Positions 8,069 to 17,045 of a stretch of 64,000 nt of DNA are shown here, piece after piece (within the stretch, counting starts at the first letter, position 1; each line of letters opens with the position of its first letter). Source of the DNA: Streptomyces sp. CB02980. GTDB lineage: Bacteria; Actinomycetota; Actinomycetes; Streptomycetales; Streptomycetaceae. A model generated the notes under the pieces. It had not been told where the DNA came from, did no database searches, and worked only from the letters and a program-made list of their open reading frames with translations. The stretch lies in assembly GCF_014451325.2 (NCBI RefSeq), contig NZ_JACSCH020000029.1, positions 1 through 64,000 on the forward strand. The letters run 5' to 3'. Made by a program: the position numbers and the translations under genes.

Positions 8069-8305
8069 ATGGCCCGCCGTCAGGAACCCCGCCAGCCTCT
8101 GAAGTCCCGCCCCAACCCGCTCGACGCCGCCAAGATCACGTACATCGACTACAAGGACACCGACCTGCTGCGGACGTTCGTGTCGGACCGCGGCAAGATC
8201 CGCAGCCGCCGCGTCACCCGGGTCACCGCCCAGCAGCAGCGGCGGCTCGCCGCCGCCGTCAAGAACGCCCGGGAGATGGCACTGCTGCCGTACGCCGGCC
8301 GGTGA
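8069..8305 (+). CDS. rpsR: 30S ribosomal protein S18, zinc-free paralogue
   Basis: 78 residues. [46 protein letters not shown] and ALLPYA mark S18. The N-terminal cysteines found in C-plus S18 are missing. An AAGGA ribosome-binding site precedes the ATG. Last gene of the plus-strand arm; a hairpin follows 4 nt after the stop. Confidence 0.95.
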   Translation: MARRQEPRQPLKSRPNPLDAAKITYIDYKDTDLLRTFVSDRGKIRSRRVTRVTAQQQRRLAAAVKNAREMALLPYAGR

Positions 8306-8309
8306 GATC

Positions 8310-8328
8310 CGGGCGGGGAGGCCGCCCG
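8310..8328 (+). terminator. Hairpin terminator after rpsR
   Basis: CGGGCGG / CCGCCCG with a 5-nt loop, starting 5 nt after the stop codon and closing the zinc-starvation operon. Confidence 0.6.
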
Positions 8329-8485
8329 CCGACCCGGCTCGGGGAGCACCCGTGGTCATGCTTCGTCATCCCTCTGCTCCATTCGGCAGGCGTCGTTCAT
8401 GCCCAGCAGTGAGTGCCCTCCCCGACCGGATCAACCCCGGAGGCCGTGCGTGGTGCTCCGACCAGGGGGAACGGACACTCGCGGC

Positions 8486-10426
8486 ATGAAATCCGATACT
8501 CAACGGCGCCCGGCGCGCCCTCGGAGGCGTACCGGCGCCGTCGGGCTCGCGTACGCCGTGTCCCTCGTCGCGGTCCCCGCGCTCATGCTCGGCCCGAGCG
8601 CGTCCGTCGCGCTCGCGGCCCCGCTTCCCGGGGGACTCGGTCCCTGTGTCCCCGGGGACTGTCCCGACGAGTTCCCCGAGATCGACAACGGCGACATCGC
8701 CGGACGCGACGACGCGATCAACATCTTCGTCGGGAACGACTTCCTCGTCCGGGGCCGGGCGGCCGAGGCCGAGGGGCGGGTCGTGGTCCTGGACGACTTC
8801 GACCAGAACAAGGACGCGGCCGCCGGCGGCACGTACAACCTCGGCATCGTCGGCGTGGGATCCCGGGTCCCTCCGCCCGACGGGTCGGACTTCCTCACCA
8901 CCGGCGGAGGTGTCACCATCGCGGCGGGCCAGACCCTCGACACGAAGGGCGGCCTGGTGGCGGAGCAAGGGATCGTCCGTCACGCGGGCCCGGTCTCGGG
9001 AACGGTGACCGGCACCCTCGTCGAGGACGCGAACGCCGTCGTGCCGTACGCCGGACTGCGTGACCGGCTCACCGCGGCCAGCCGCTGCTACGCCCGGGTC
9101 GACGGCCAACCGAGGACGCCCACCGGTACGGCGGTGAACCAGGGCGGCCAGACGCTCTTCACCGGTGACGGGACCTCGCAACTCCAGGTGTTCAACGTCG
9201 GCTTCGACCTGGAGGGGCCGAACGGTCAGCAGGGGATCGTCTTCGCGAACATCCCCGACACCGCGACGGTCCTCGTCAACGTCCTGGGCGACCAGGGCAA
9301 GATCACCACTTACAGCGGCGGCATCGACGACGACACCGACCCGCTCAACTCCTACCGCGAACGCCTGCTGTGGAACTTCCCCGACGCCACCACGGTGGAC
9401 CTCGCCGGCACCGGACAGTTCCAGGGCAGCTTCCTCATCGGCAACCAGACGTCGAGCACGACCGTCACCCTGCCCGGCATCAACGGCCGTTTCTTCACCA
9501 CGGGTTCCCTCACCCACACCAGCGCGGCATCGGGCGGCGGCGGGCAGGAGTTCCACGCCTACCCCTTCAACGGCGACCTTCCGGACTGCGACGGGACCAA
9601 CACGGTCACCGGCGAGGTGCGGGTCCTGAAGACGGACGCGGCGTCCGGTGCGGCGCTCTCGGGTGCGACCTTCCGGCTGTGGGAGGAGACGAACGGCGTG
9701 TCGGGTCTGCAGACGAGCGGAACGAACCCGGACACCGCGCTCGGCGGGCTCTGCACGACGGGTGCGGACGGTCTGTGCGAGCGGACGGTGGAGACGGGGA
9801 CGTACTACTGGCAGGAGACGGATGCTCCCGACGGGTACGACCTGCCGTCGCCGGCCGTGTTCGGACCGCTGGTGCTGACCGAGGCGAACGCCGACGCGGG
9901 CGTGTCCGTCACGGCGACCAACAGCCGCACACCGGTCACGCCCGGCACCGGCTCGGTCTGGCTGCTCAAGGCCGACGCGGACAGCGGCCTGCCGCTGAGG
10001 GGCGCGACGTTCGAGCTGTGGGAGGAGAGCAACGGGCAAAGCGGCCTGCAGACGGGCGGCACCGACCCCGACACCCGCGTCGGGACACCGTGCACCACCA
10101 ATGTGGTGGGGCTCTGCTCCTTCGGCGAGCTGGAGAACGGCTCCTACTACCTGAGGGAGACGGCCGTCCCGGACGGCTACGTCCTGCCCACCGACCCGGT
10201 CACGGGCCCCTACGTCATCGACGACGAGCAGAAGGCCGTGGTGGCCCGACTGGACAACAGCCGAGCCGACGACCACTGCGAGGACGGGGGCTACGGCGAC
10301 CCGGGATACGGCGACGAGGGATACGGAGATGAGGGGTACGGCGACCAGGGGTACGGCGACCAGGGGTACGGCGACTCGGGCTACGGCTCGTGCCTCCGCG
10401 GCAAGAGCCGCACCGGCGTCGCCTGA
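8486..10426 (+). CDS. Secreted choice-of-anchor A protein with two SpaA-like domains and a Gly-Tyr tail
   Basis: 646 residues from the ATG at 8486, which gives a clean signal peptide (basic RRRTG region, hydrophobic stretch, ALAAP). An upstream in-frame ATG at 8399 would bury it. Residues about 60-370 look like the choice-of-anchor A (BIIA) domain ([33 protein letters not shown]). Two repeated prealbumin-like SpaA/Cna-B domains follow ([17 protein letters not shown] ... [27 protein letters not shown] ... [10 protein letters not shown]), with the Lys and Glu of intramolecular isopeptide bonds visible. The C-terminus is about seven GYGD-type pentapeptides. No LPxTG signal or C-terminal membrane helix is present. 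Probably a surface or matrix protein; its partner is unknown. Confidence 0.8.
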   Translation: MKSDTQRRPARPRRRTGAVGLAYAVSLVAVPALMLGPSASVALAAPLPGGLGPCVPGDCPDEFPEIDNGDIAGRDDAINIFVGNDFLVRGRAAEAEGRVVVLDDFDQNKDAAAGGTYNLGIVGVGSRVPPPDGSDFLTTGGGVTIAAGQTLDTKGGLVAEQGIVRHAGPVSGTVTGTLVEDANAVVPYAGLRDRLTAASRCYARVDGQPRTPTGTAVNQGGQTLFTGDGTSQLQVFNVGFDLEGPNGQQGIVFANIPDTATVLVNVLGDQGKITTYSGGIDDDTDPLNSYRERLLWNFPDATTVDLAGTGQFQGSFLIGNQTSSTTVTLPGINGRFFTTGSLTHTSAASGGGGQEFHAYPFNGDLPDCDGTNTVTGEVRVLKTDAASGAALSGATFRLWEETNGVSGLQTSGTNPDTALGGLCTTGADGLCERTVETGTYYWQETDAPDGYDLPSPAVFGPLVLTEANADAGVSVTATNSRTPVTPGTGSVWLLKADADSGLPLRGATFELWEESNGQSGLQTGGTDPDTRVGTPCTTNVVGLCSFGELENGSYYLRETAVPDGYVLPTDPVTGPYVIDDEQKAVVARLDNSRADDHCEDGGYGDPGYGDEGYGDEGYGDQGYGDQGYGDSGYGSCLRGKSRTGVA

Positions 10427-10503
10427 TCGCTGCGGATGAACGCCGACGACAGCCTATGACGCTGATCGCCACTGGTCACCACTGATCACCGACCGAGCAT
10501 CGA

Positions 10504-10545
10504 CGAGGCGCGCCCACCGTCCCGAGTGACGGTGGGCGCGCCTCG
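10504..10545 (+). terminator. Strong hairpin terminator
   Basis: Perfect 18-bp stem (left arm 10504-10521, right arm 10528-10545) with a 6-nt loop, 77 nt after the surface-protein gene. It isolates that gene from the next one. Confidence 0.85.
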
Positions 10546-10682
10546 GTACGTGGGCGGCGGGCAGGACTCATGAGCAGCCGGGCAGTCGCGCACGTGATCG
10601 TGCCCTCACCCGTTCGTCCCGCCCTGCCTGGCCCGAACCATGCGCGGGGGATTGGCTGGGCGCACACCGTGAGGAGGCACCC

Positions 10683-11987
10683 GTGCCGGACGACGAGAAT
10701 CAGAACGAACTGGCCGCGTTGCGTGCGCGGGTCGCCGCGCTGGAGGGGGAGGCGGCCGCCCGGCCGGCTCGTCGCCATCGCGGCCGCTCGTTCCTGGCCG
10801 CCGTGCTCATCATCATCGGATGCCTCCTCGTTCCGTTGGGCATCGTCGCCGCGTGGACCTCCGACATCGTCGGAGACACCGACCGGTACGTCTCCACGGT
10901 CGCCCCGCTCGCCTCCGACGAGGACGTGCAGGCGGCGGTCGCCAACCGGGTCACCGGTGCGGTGATGGAGCACATCGACCTGGAGTCCCTCCTGGAGGGG
11001 GTCGCCCCCGAGCAGCGTCCGCTGCTCGCCAAGGCGCTGGGGAAGCTCGGCGGCTCGTTGGAGAGCGCGGTCAGCAGCTTCGTCCACGACAAGGCGCAGG
11101 ACGTCGTCGCGTCGGACGCCTTCGAGACCGTCTGGACCGACGCCAACCGGGCCGTCCACACCTCCGTCGTCCGCGCCCTGACGGGCAGCGGCGACGGAGC
11201 CGTACAGATCAACAACGACACCGTGACCGTCGATCTCGCACCCGTGATCGAGCGGGTCAAGGAGCGGCTCGTCGACGCGGGACTCACCGTGGCCGGCAAG
11301 ATCCCGGAGATCCACACCGATTTCACGGTCGTCAAGTCCGATGACATCGGCAAGGTCAAGACCGGGTTCCGCCTGCTTCAGGTGATGGGGCTGTGGCTGC
11401 CTGTGCTCGCGGTGCTGCTGGTGGTCGCGGGAGTCCTGCTGTCCACCCATCGCCGTCGCACCGTGATCGCCTCGGCGATTGGTGTCGCCGTCGCGGCCCT
11501 GATCCTCGGCATCGCTCTGACCGTGTTCCGTACGGTCTACCTCAACGCCCTGCCCGACACCGTCTCCCAGCCCGCCGCCGGGTCCGTCTACGACGCGCTG
11601 ATCCACTTCCTGCGCACCACGGTCCGCATGGTGGTGACCCTCGGCCTGGTGGTCGCCCTGGCCGCCTGGCTCACCGGCCCCAGCCGCCCCGCCGTCGTCA
11701 CCCGCCGCATGTGGAACTCCGGCATCGACGCGACCCGTACCGCGGCGGACCGGGCCGGCCTGCGGACGGGCCCGGTCGGCCCCTTCGTCCGCCGCTACCG
11801 CACGTGGATCACCTGGATCCTGGTGGCCCTGGCGGTCCTCGTGTACGTCCTGTGGGACCACCCCACCGCCTGGGTGGTCGTCGGTCTCGCGCTGGCCCTG
11901 CTGTTCGCCTTCGCGGTGGTCAGGTTCCTCGGGGCGGAGCCCGCGGAGCCCGCCGAGGACGGCGAGAAGACGTCCGTCCGGGCGTAG
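10683..11987 (+). CDS. Integral membrane protein of unknown function
   Basis: 434 residues. A short coiled-coil-like N-terminus (ELAALRARVAALEGE) precedes a first membrane helix at about 35-57. A large extracytoplasmic region of about 170 residues follows, then further helices at about 240-262, 266-290, 310-335, 375-392 and 395-415. GTG start at 10683 with a GAGGAGG ribosome-binding site. I recognise it as a conserved actinobacterial membrane protein without an assigned function. The YihY-like gene starts 27 nt downstream in the same direction, so the two are probably co-expressed. Confidence 0.75.
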   Translation: MPDDENQNELAALRARVAALEGEAAARPARRHRGRSFLAAVLIIIGCLLVPLGIVAAWTSDIVGDTDRYVSTVAPLASDEDVQAAVANRVTGAVMEHIDLESLLEGVAPEQRPLLAKALGKLGGSLESAVSSFVHDKAQDVVASDAFETVWTDANRAVHTSVVRALTGSGDGAVQINNDTVTVDLAPVIERVKERLVDAGLTVAGKIPEIHTDFTVVKSDDIGKVKTGFRLLQVMGLWLPVLAVLLVVAGVLLSTHRRRTVIASAIGVAVAALILGIALTVFRTVYLNALPDTVSQPAAGSVYDALIHFLRTTVRMVVTLGLVVALAAWLTGPSRPAVVTRRMWNSGIDATRTAADRAGLRTGPVGPFVRRYRTWITWILVALAVLVYVLWDHPTAWVVVGLALALLFAFAVVRFLGAEPAEPAEDGEKTSVRA

Positions 11988-12014
11988 GGCGGGCGGATGC
12001 CCGAAGGAGGCCGG

Positions 12015-12905
12015 ATGGCGCGCTGGGCGGCCCGAGGGCGGCATCTGCGCGCCAGGGCCGAGGAGCGGCTGCCCGTCCTGACCGAGATCGCGAGCCGGCT
12101 GCTGGGCGGCAACCTGCTGGACGCGGGGACCCGGCTCGCGGCTCAGGCCTTCCTGGCCGCCGTACCGCTGCTGTTCGCCGTCGCGGCGTTCGCCCCGGCC
12201 TCCGTCCGTGACCAGCTGCGGGAATCCCTGCGTGCCATGTTCGGGCTGACCGGGCGCTCCGACGTCGAGCTGGAGCAGGTCCTGGGCGATTCCGCCGACG
12301 ACGAGCTGCGGGAGACGACCGGTGCGGTCGGTCTGGTCATCGCGCTGGCCTCCGCCACCAGCTTCAGCCGGGCCATGGCGAGGGTCTGCGAGCGGGCCTG
12401 GGCCCTGCCCAAGGCCAAGACGCGGGTCGCGGCCTGGCGGTGGGTGGTGTGGCTGCTCGCGCTGCTCCTGGTGGTCCTCGTGCAGGGGCCGCTGCGGGAC
12501 GGCTTCGGCGCGGGCCTCTGGCTCGGGGTGCCGGTCTTCTTCCTCGTGAGCGTGGGCATCTGGATGTGGACACAGCACCTGCTGCTGGCGAAGCGGGTTC
12601 CGTGGCTGCCGCTGCTCCCCGGCGCGGTCCTGGCGGCCGGGGCGACGAGCGCCCTGGCCCTGACGGCCCGGCTGTACATGCCTACCGCGCTCAACAAGGC
12701 GCTGGCGGAGTACGGCTCCCTCGGCCTCGTCCTCACGATGCTGTCCTGGCTGATCGTCGTGTGCGCGGGGATCACGTTCGCGTTCACCATCGGGGCGGTA
12801 CTGGCCCAGGAACCGCCCCTGAGTCACCACCTCGGGCCGAGGACCGTCGCACCGGGTGGGGCGGTGGACGGGAAGGCGACCCCCTCGTCGGAGCCGGATC
12901 TGTGA
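12015..12905 (+). CDS. YihY/BrkB-family inner membrane protein
   Basis: About 296 residues from the ATG at 12015, chosen because GAAGGAGG lies 5 nt before it; an ATG at 11997 has no such site. The protein has roughly six hydrophobic segments, and the late motif AEYGSLGLVLTMLSWLIVV followed by an A/G-rich helix is typical of YihY/BrkB (once misnamed ribonuclease BN). The biochemical role of the family is unsettled. It ends 14 nt before the convergent LapA-like gene. Confidence 0.8.
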   Translation: MARWAARGRHLRARAEERLPVLTEIASRLLGGNLLDAGTRLAAQAFLAAVPLLFAVAAFAPASVRDQLRESLRAMFGLTGRSDVELEQVLGDSADDELRETTGAVGLVIALASATSFSRAMARVCERAWALPKAKTRVAAWRWVVWLLALLLVVLVQGPLRDGFGAGLWLGVPVFFLVSVGIWMWTQHLLLAKRVPWLPLLPGAVLAAGATSALALTARLYMPTALNKALAEYGSLGLVLTMLSWLIVVCAGITFAFTIGAVLAQEPPLSHHLGPRTVAPGGAVDGKATPSSEPDL

Positions 12906-12935
12906 CGCTGTGCGCGGCTCACCGCTGTGCGCGGC
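12906..12935. repeat. 13-bp direct repeat at a convergent gene junction
   Basis: CGCTGTGCGCGGC occurs at 12906-12918 and 12923-12935. The second copy encodes the last codons of the LapA-like gene, so the first looks like a duplication of that gene end. Confidence 0.7.
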
Positions 12936-13176
12936 GCCGGGCGATGAACAGGCCGAGGACGATGCCCACGAGAAGCGTGACGGTGAGGACGATCCACAGC
13001 GGAAGGGTGACCGTCGGGATCCAGAGCCGGACGGTGATCGAACCGGTGTTCGCGGCGATGAACCAGATGGCCAGGGCGGCGAGAATCACGAAACCGATGG
13101 TGCGCACGCGCATGTCCCGCCCCTTGACCGTCAAGGTCGAGGGTCCGTGCGGCTTGTTTGCGGTGTTCTGGCGCAT
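12919..13176 (-). CDS. LapA-domain (DUF1049) membrane protein
   Basis: About 85 residues if the ATG at 13176 is used; starts at 13185, 13245 and 13113 are also open, and 13113 has a fair GGGGCGGG upstream. The core reads RTIGFVILAALAIWFIAANT, then VTLPLWIVLTVTLLVGIVLG and a basic tail LFIARRRAQR: two membrane helices joined by an ITVRLWIP loop, as in LapA/DUF1049 proteins. In enterobacteria the LapA/LapB pair affects LPS assembly; that cannot apply to a Gram-positive actinobacterium, so the role here is unknown. Confidence 0.7.
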   Translation of the reverse strand: MRQNTANKPHGPSTLTVKGRDMRVRTIGFVILAALAIWFIAANTGSITVRLWIPTVTLPLWIVLTVTLLVGIVLGLFIARRRAQR

Positions 13177-13306
13177 AAATCCCATTATCGACCGATCGGG
13201 TCGTCCGGTCGATCGGACCAGGTGTGTGACCTGCTCGGCCCCCACGGAGCGGGTTATAGGGTGAACCGCTCCAGGGGTCGGAGCCAGAAGTCGGGTGGGG
13301 TGGGGA

Positions 13307-14131
13307 ATGCACCGGTTGTCCAGAAGAGGCCGCTACATCGCGTGGGCGGCGACGGGCGCCGTCGTCGTGGCGGGTGCCGGCGTCGCGGCGCAGACCTCGA
13401 TGGCGGCCCCGGCATGGCCGGCGCAGAAGACCTACACGGGCCGGGCGTTCGACGCCTGTACGGCGCCCTCGCTCACCGCGATGAAGGCGTGGAAGAAGGA
13501 CGCGTACTACGGCGGCGTCGCGGTCTACATCGGCGGCAGGAACCGTGGCTGTGCCCAGCCCAACCTGACGAGGTCCTGGGTGAAGTCGACGGACACGCTC
13601 GGCTGGCGCGTCATCCCGCTCTACGTCGGGGCCCAGCCGCCCTGCCAGAAGAGCAGGAACAAGGAGAGGTTCACCGCGGCCACGGCCGTCTCGGTCGGGG
13701 CGAGCAACGCCAACGACGCCATCGCCAAGGCATCGGCGCTCGGCATGAAGGCCGGAAGCCCGATCTACCTCAACATGGAGTCGTACGACATCGCCGACAA
13801 GGCGTGCAACGACGCCACCCTGGCCTACGTGCGCTCCTTCACCAAGACCCTGCGCGCCAAGACCTACCGCGCGGGCCTGTACGGCTTCAGCAGCTCCGGC
13901 GCCAAGGCGATCGCCACCGCCAAGAACCGCACGGACCTGCCGGGAAACCTCTGGTACGCCCTGTGGAACGGCCAGGAGACCACCACCAGGGACTGGCCCT
14001 GGGACCCGAAGCTGTACACCGACCACAGCCGCGGCCACCAGTACAAGGCCAACAGCAGGGAGACCCGCGGCGGCCACACCATCACCGTCGACCGCAACGC
14101 CTGGGACGCCCCGGTCGCCATCATCGGCTGA
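13307..14131 (+). CDS. Secreted DUF1906 (Rv2525c-like glycoside-hydrolase-fold) protein
   Basis: 274 residues. Start ATG at 13307 after GGGGTGGGGA. The N-terminus MHRLSRRGRYIAWAATG with a hydrophobic stretch ending in AAPA is a signal peptide, with twin arginines that could use the Tat route. The mature part has FDACTAPSLTAMKAWK, VAVYIGG, WRVIPLYVGAQ, IYLNMESYD and GLYGFSSSGAKAI, the strand-end motifs of the TIM-barrel DUF1906 family. Glu in LNMESYD is a plausible active-site residue. Related mycobacterial Rv2525c is Tat-exported and linked to cell-wall polymers. Single gene between two oppositely organised units. Confidence 0.85.
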   Translation: MHRLSRRGRYIAWAATGAVVVAGAGVAAQTSMAAPAWPAQKTYTGRAFDACTAPSLTAMKAWKKDAYYGGVAVYIGGRNRGCAQPNLTRSWVKSTDTLGWRVIPLYVGAQPPCQKSRNKERFTAATAVSVGASNANDAIAKASALGMKAGSPIYLNMESYDIADKACNDATLAYVRSFTKTLRAKTYRAGLYGFSSSGAKAIATAKNRTDLPGNLWYALWNGQETTTRDWPWDPKLYTDHSRGHQYKANSRETRGGHTITVDRNAWDAPVAIIG

Positions 14132-14209
14132 CCCGGTCGGACCGGTACAGCCGTGACAGCCGTGCCCCCGGTCAAAGGGGCAGTCGTGAGAGATGAGAGG
14201 GTCTAGCGG

Positions 14210-15460
14210 GTGAGCGAGACATCACCGAAAACCCTGCAATACCGCGTCGACGGGCAAGAAGAGGCCCCCGTCCTCGTCCTGGGCCCCTCGCTGGGCACCA
14301 CATGGCACATGTGGGACCGGCAGATACCGGAGCTCACCCGGGACTGGCGGGTCGTCCGATTCGACCTTCCCGGGCACGGCGGGGCCCCCGCCGAACCCCT
14401 CACCTCGGTCGCCGAGCTCGGCGACCGGCTCCTCGCCACCCTCGACTCGATCGGCGTCCAGCGCTTCGGGTACGCGGGTTGCTCCCTCGGCGGCGCCGTC
14501 GGCCTCGATCTGGCCCTGCGTGCGCCCCACCGGGTCGCCTCCCTCGCCCTGGTCGCCACCTCGCCCCGGTTCGGCAGCGCCGACGAGTTCCGCCAGCGCG
14601 GTGTCATCGTCCGCGCCAACGGTCTGGAGCCGATGGCCCGCACCGCGCCCGAGCAGTGGTTCACCTCGGTGTTCTCCGGCGCGCAGCCCGCGATCGTGGA
14701 CTGGGCCGTGCAGATGGTCCGGACGACCGACCCCGCCTGCTACATCGCCGCCTGCGAGGCCCTCGCCGTCTTCGACGTGCGTGAGGCCCTCGACCGGATC
14801 GCCATCCCGGCCCTCGTCCTCGTGGGCTCGGAGGACCAGGTCACCGGCCCCGCCGAGGCCCGCACCCTGGTGGCGGGGATCGCCGACGCCCGGCTCGCCG
14901 TCGTCCCCGGTGCCTCGCACCTGGCCCCCGTCGAGCAGCCCGCGGCCGTCACCGACCTGCTCATCGAGCACTTCGCCGGTACGGCTCCGGACACCAGCGG
15001 CATCCTGACCGTGCCGCCGCTGCCCGCGGCCCCGGCGCCCCCGGCCGAGCCGGTCCCGGACGCCGAGCCCGCCGAGGCCGGCCGCCCCGACCCGTACGAG
15101 AAGGGGCTCGGGCTGCGGCGCGAGGTCCTCGGCGACGCCCATGTGGACCAGGCCCTCTCCGGCGACGCCGACGGAGCCTTCCAGGACCTCGTCACCCGGT
15201 ACGCCTGGGGCGAGGTCTGGAGCCGGGACGGTCTCGACCGGCGCACCCGGAGCGTCGTCACCCTCACGGCCCTCATCGCCGGAGGCCACCGGGAGGCCCT
15301 CGCCGACCACACCCGCGCGGCCCTCCGCAACGGGCTGTCCGCCGAGGAGCTCCGCGAAATCGTCCTCCACGCGGGCGTGTACTGCGGCTTTCCCGCCGCC
15401 GAGACCGCGCTGCGCGTGATCGCCCGGGTCGTCGAGGAGGAGACGACGCCCCCGGCGTAG
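14210..15460 (+). CDS. pcaL: Fused 3-oxoadipate enol-lactonase / 4-carboxymuconolactone decarboxylase
   Basis: 416 residues, GTG start. Residues 1-265 are an alpha/beta hydrolase (PcaD): GCSLGG gives nucleophile Ser92, SEDQV the acid, ASHLAPVEQP the histidine. A Pro/Ala linker (about 270-300) joins it to a PcaC-type decarboxylase (about 305-410: DPYEKGLGLRREVLG, FQDLVTRYAWGEVWSR, LADHTRAALRNG, AGVYCGFPAA). The fusion, known as PcaL in actinomycetes, carries out two consecutive steps of the protocatechuate branch of the beta-ketoadipate pathway. No other pca gene is nearby, so it stands apart from the pathway or serves as a second copy. The metallo-hydrolase gene starts 9 nt after its stop. 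Confidence 0.93.
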   Translation: MSETSPKTLQYRVDGQEEAPVLVLGPSLGTTWHMWDRQIPELTRDWRVVRFDLPGHGGAPAEPLTSVAELGDRLLATLDSIGVQRFGYAGCSLGGAVGLDLALRAPHRVASLALVATSPRFGSADEFRQRGVIVRANGLEPMARTAPEQWFTSVFSGAQPAIVDWAVQMVRTTDPACYIAACEALAVFDVREALDRIAIPALVLVGSEDQVTGPAEARTLVAGIADARLAVVPGASHLAPVEQPAAVTDLLIEHFAGTAPDTSGILTVPPLPAAPAPPAEPVPDAEPAEAGRPDPYEKGLGLRREVLGDAHVDQALSGDADGAFQDLVTRYAWGEVWSRDGLDRRTRSVVTLTALIAGGHREALADHTRAALRNGLSAEELREIVLHAGVYCGFPAAETALRVIARVVEEETTPPA

Positions 15461-15463
15461 CCT
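15458..15463 (+). promoter_or_regulatory. Leaderless -10 element of the metallo-hydrolase gene
   Basis: TAGCCT lies 6 nt before the GTG at 15470 and no ribosome-binding site is present. The element includes the pcaL stop codon. Confidence 0.45.
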
Positions 15464-15469
15464 GGCCCC

Positions 15470-16105
15470 GTGAAGCTGACGAAGAAGTCCCACGCGTGCG
15501 TGCGGCTGGAGAAGGACGGGCGGACGCTCGTCCTCGACCCCGGCATGTTCACCGAGGAGGACGCGGTCCTCGGGGCCGACGCCCTGCTCGTGACGCACGA
15601 GCACCCCGACCACTTCGACGAGGGTCGCCTGCGGGCCGCGCTGGAGGCCGACCCGGCCGCCGAGATCTGGACGCTGCGCAGCGTCGCCGACCAGCTCTCG
15701 GCGGCCTTCCCGGGCCGCGTGCACACCGTCGGGCACGGCGACACGTTCACCGCCGCCGGGTTCGACGTCCAGGTGCACGGCGAGCTGCACGCCGTGATCC
15801 ACCCCGACATCCCGCGCGTCACCAACGTCGGCTACCTCGTCGACGGCGGCGCCGTCTTCCACCCCGGCGACGCGCTCACCGTGCCCGACCACCCCGTGGA
15901 CACGCTGCTGCTCCCCGTCATGGCCCCGTGGAACAAGATCTCCGAGGTCATCGACTACGTGCGCGAGGTCGAGCCGCGCCGCGCGTACGACATCCACGAC
16001 GCCCTGCTCACGGACCTCGCCCGGCCCATCTACGACCGCCAGATCGGCGCGCTCGGCGGCACCGACCACCAGCGGCTCGCCCCCGGCGCCTCCGCCGAGC
16101 TCTGA
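15470..16105 (+). CDS. MBL-fold metallo-hydrolase, UlaG-like
   Basis: 211 residues. THEHPDHFDE at about residues 42-51 is the HxHxDH metal signature. HAVIHPD, FHPGDAL and the late DIHDALLTD supply further ligands. Overall it resembles the short UlaG-like (L-ascorbate-6-phosphate lactonase-like) metal-dependent hydrolases, which lack a partner domain. The GTG start at 15470 follows pcaL by 9 nt. Read-through from pcaL is possible, but the adjacent -10 suggests its own transcript. The substrate is unknown. Confidence 0.85.
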   Translation: MKLTKKSHACVRLEKDGRTLVLDPGMFTEEDAVLGADALLVTHEHPDHFDEGRLRAALEADPAAEIWTLRSVADQLSAAFPGRVHTVGHGDTFTAAGFDVQVHGELHAVIHPDIPRVTNVGYLVDGGAVFHPGDALTVPDHPVDTLLLPVMAPWNKISEVIDYVREVEPRRAYDIHDALLTDLARPIYDRQIGALGGTDHQRLAPGASAEL

Positions 16106-16170
16106 GCCGGTCCGCCGGGCATCCGAGGCCGCTCCAGCCCGGCACGGCGTCGATTGTCGGACCCCGCACG

Positions 16171-16176
16171 TAGGCT
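16171..16176 (+). promoter_or_regulatory. Leaderless -10 element of the exonuclease gene
   Basis: TAGGCT lies 7 nt before the ATG at 16184; no ribosome-binding site is visible. It supports this start over an upstream ATG at 16154. Confidence 0.45.
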
Positions 16177-16183
16177 TGCGCCC

Positions 16184-16963
16184 ATGCGCATCGCCACCTG
16201 GAACGTCAATTCGATCACCGCCCGGCTGCCCCGACTCCTGGCCTGGCTGGAGAGCAGCGGCACGGACGTGCTGTGCATCCAGGAGACCAAGTGCACCGCC
16301 GAGCAGTTCCCCACCGAGGAGCTGCGCGCCCTCGGCTACGAGTCCGTGGTCAACGCCACGGGCCGGTGGAACGGCGTGGCCCTGGTCTCCCGAGTCGGCC
16401 TCGCGGACGTGGTCACGGGCCTGCCCGGCGGCCCGGACTACGACGGGGCCGAGGAGCCCCGGGCGATCTCCGCGACCTGCGGACCGGTCCGCGTCTGGTC
16501 GGTGTACGTGCCGAACGGCCGGGAGGTCGAGCACGAGCACTACGCCTACAAGCTGCGCTGGCTGGAGGCCCTGAAGGCGGCCGTCGCGGAGGACGCGGCG
16601 GGGGACCGGCCCTTCGCGGTCCTCGGCGACTACAACATCGCGCCGACCGACGACGACGTCTGGGACCGGGCGGCCTTCGAGGGCCTGACGCACGTGACGG
16701 AGCCCGAGCGGGCCGCGCTCGCCGGCCTCCGTGAGACCGGTCTGTCCGACGTGGTCCCGCGCCCCCTCAAGTACGACCACCCCTTCACGTACTGGGACTA
16801 CCGCCAGCTCTGCTTCCCGAAGAACCGGGGCATGCGCATCGACCTGGTCTACGGCAACAAGCCCTTCGCCGAGGCCGTCACGGACAGCTACGTGGACCGC
16901 GAGGAGCGCAAGGGCAAGGGCGCCTCGGACCACGCGCCCGTCGTGGTCGACCTCGACGTGTAG
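16184..16963 (+). CDS. xth: Exodeoxyribonuclease III
   Basis: 259 residues. MRIATWNVNSITARLP at the N-terminus, then IQETK (catalytic Glu), VYVPNGR, GDYNIAP, RIDLVY and the final SDHAPV are the ordered EEP-family motifs of ExoIII/AP endonucleases. It cuts DNA 5' to abasic sites and trims 3' ends in base-excision repair. The start at 16184 matches the family N-terminus exactly and a -10 element lies 7 nt upstream. A hairpin follows the stop codon, so it is monocistronic. Confidence 0.94.
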   Translation: MRIATWNVNSITARLPRLLAWLESSGTDVLCIQETKCTAEQFPTEELRALGYESVVNATGRWNGVALVSRVGLADVVTGLPGGPDYDGAEEPRAISATCGPVRVWSVYVPNGREVEHEHYAYKLRWLEALKAAVAEDAAGDRPFAVLGDYNIAPTDDDVWDRAAFEGLTHVTEPERAALAGLRETGLSDVVPRPLKYDHPFTYWDYRQLCFPKNRGMRIDLVYGNKPFAEAVTDSYVDREERKGKGASDHAPVVVDLDV

Positions 16964-16976
16964 CGGATGCGGCCCC

Positions 16977-17011
16977 CACCCGGCGGCGGAACGATCTCCG
17001 CGCGCCGGGTG
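16977..17011 (+). terminator. Hairpin terminator after the exonuclease gene
   Basis: Outer arms CACCCGGCG and CGCCGGGTG and inner arms GCGGA and TCCGC form a nested stem with one bulged base, 14 nt after the stop codon. Confidence 0.65.
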
Positions 17012-17045
17012 GTCGACCGGGAGGTGACGGTGCGAGGCTGTTCGG

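Noticed and set aside
10476-12830. A 784-codon minus-strand frame
   Set aside because: It covers the terminator and two well-supported membrane-protein genes on the plus strand and has no domain.
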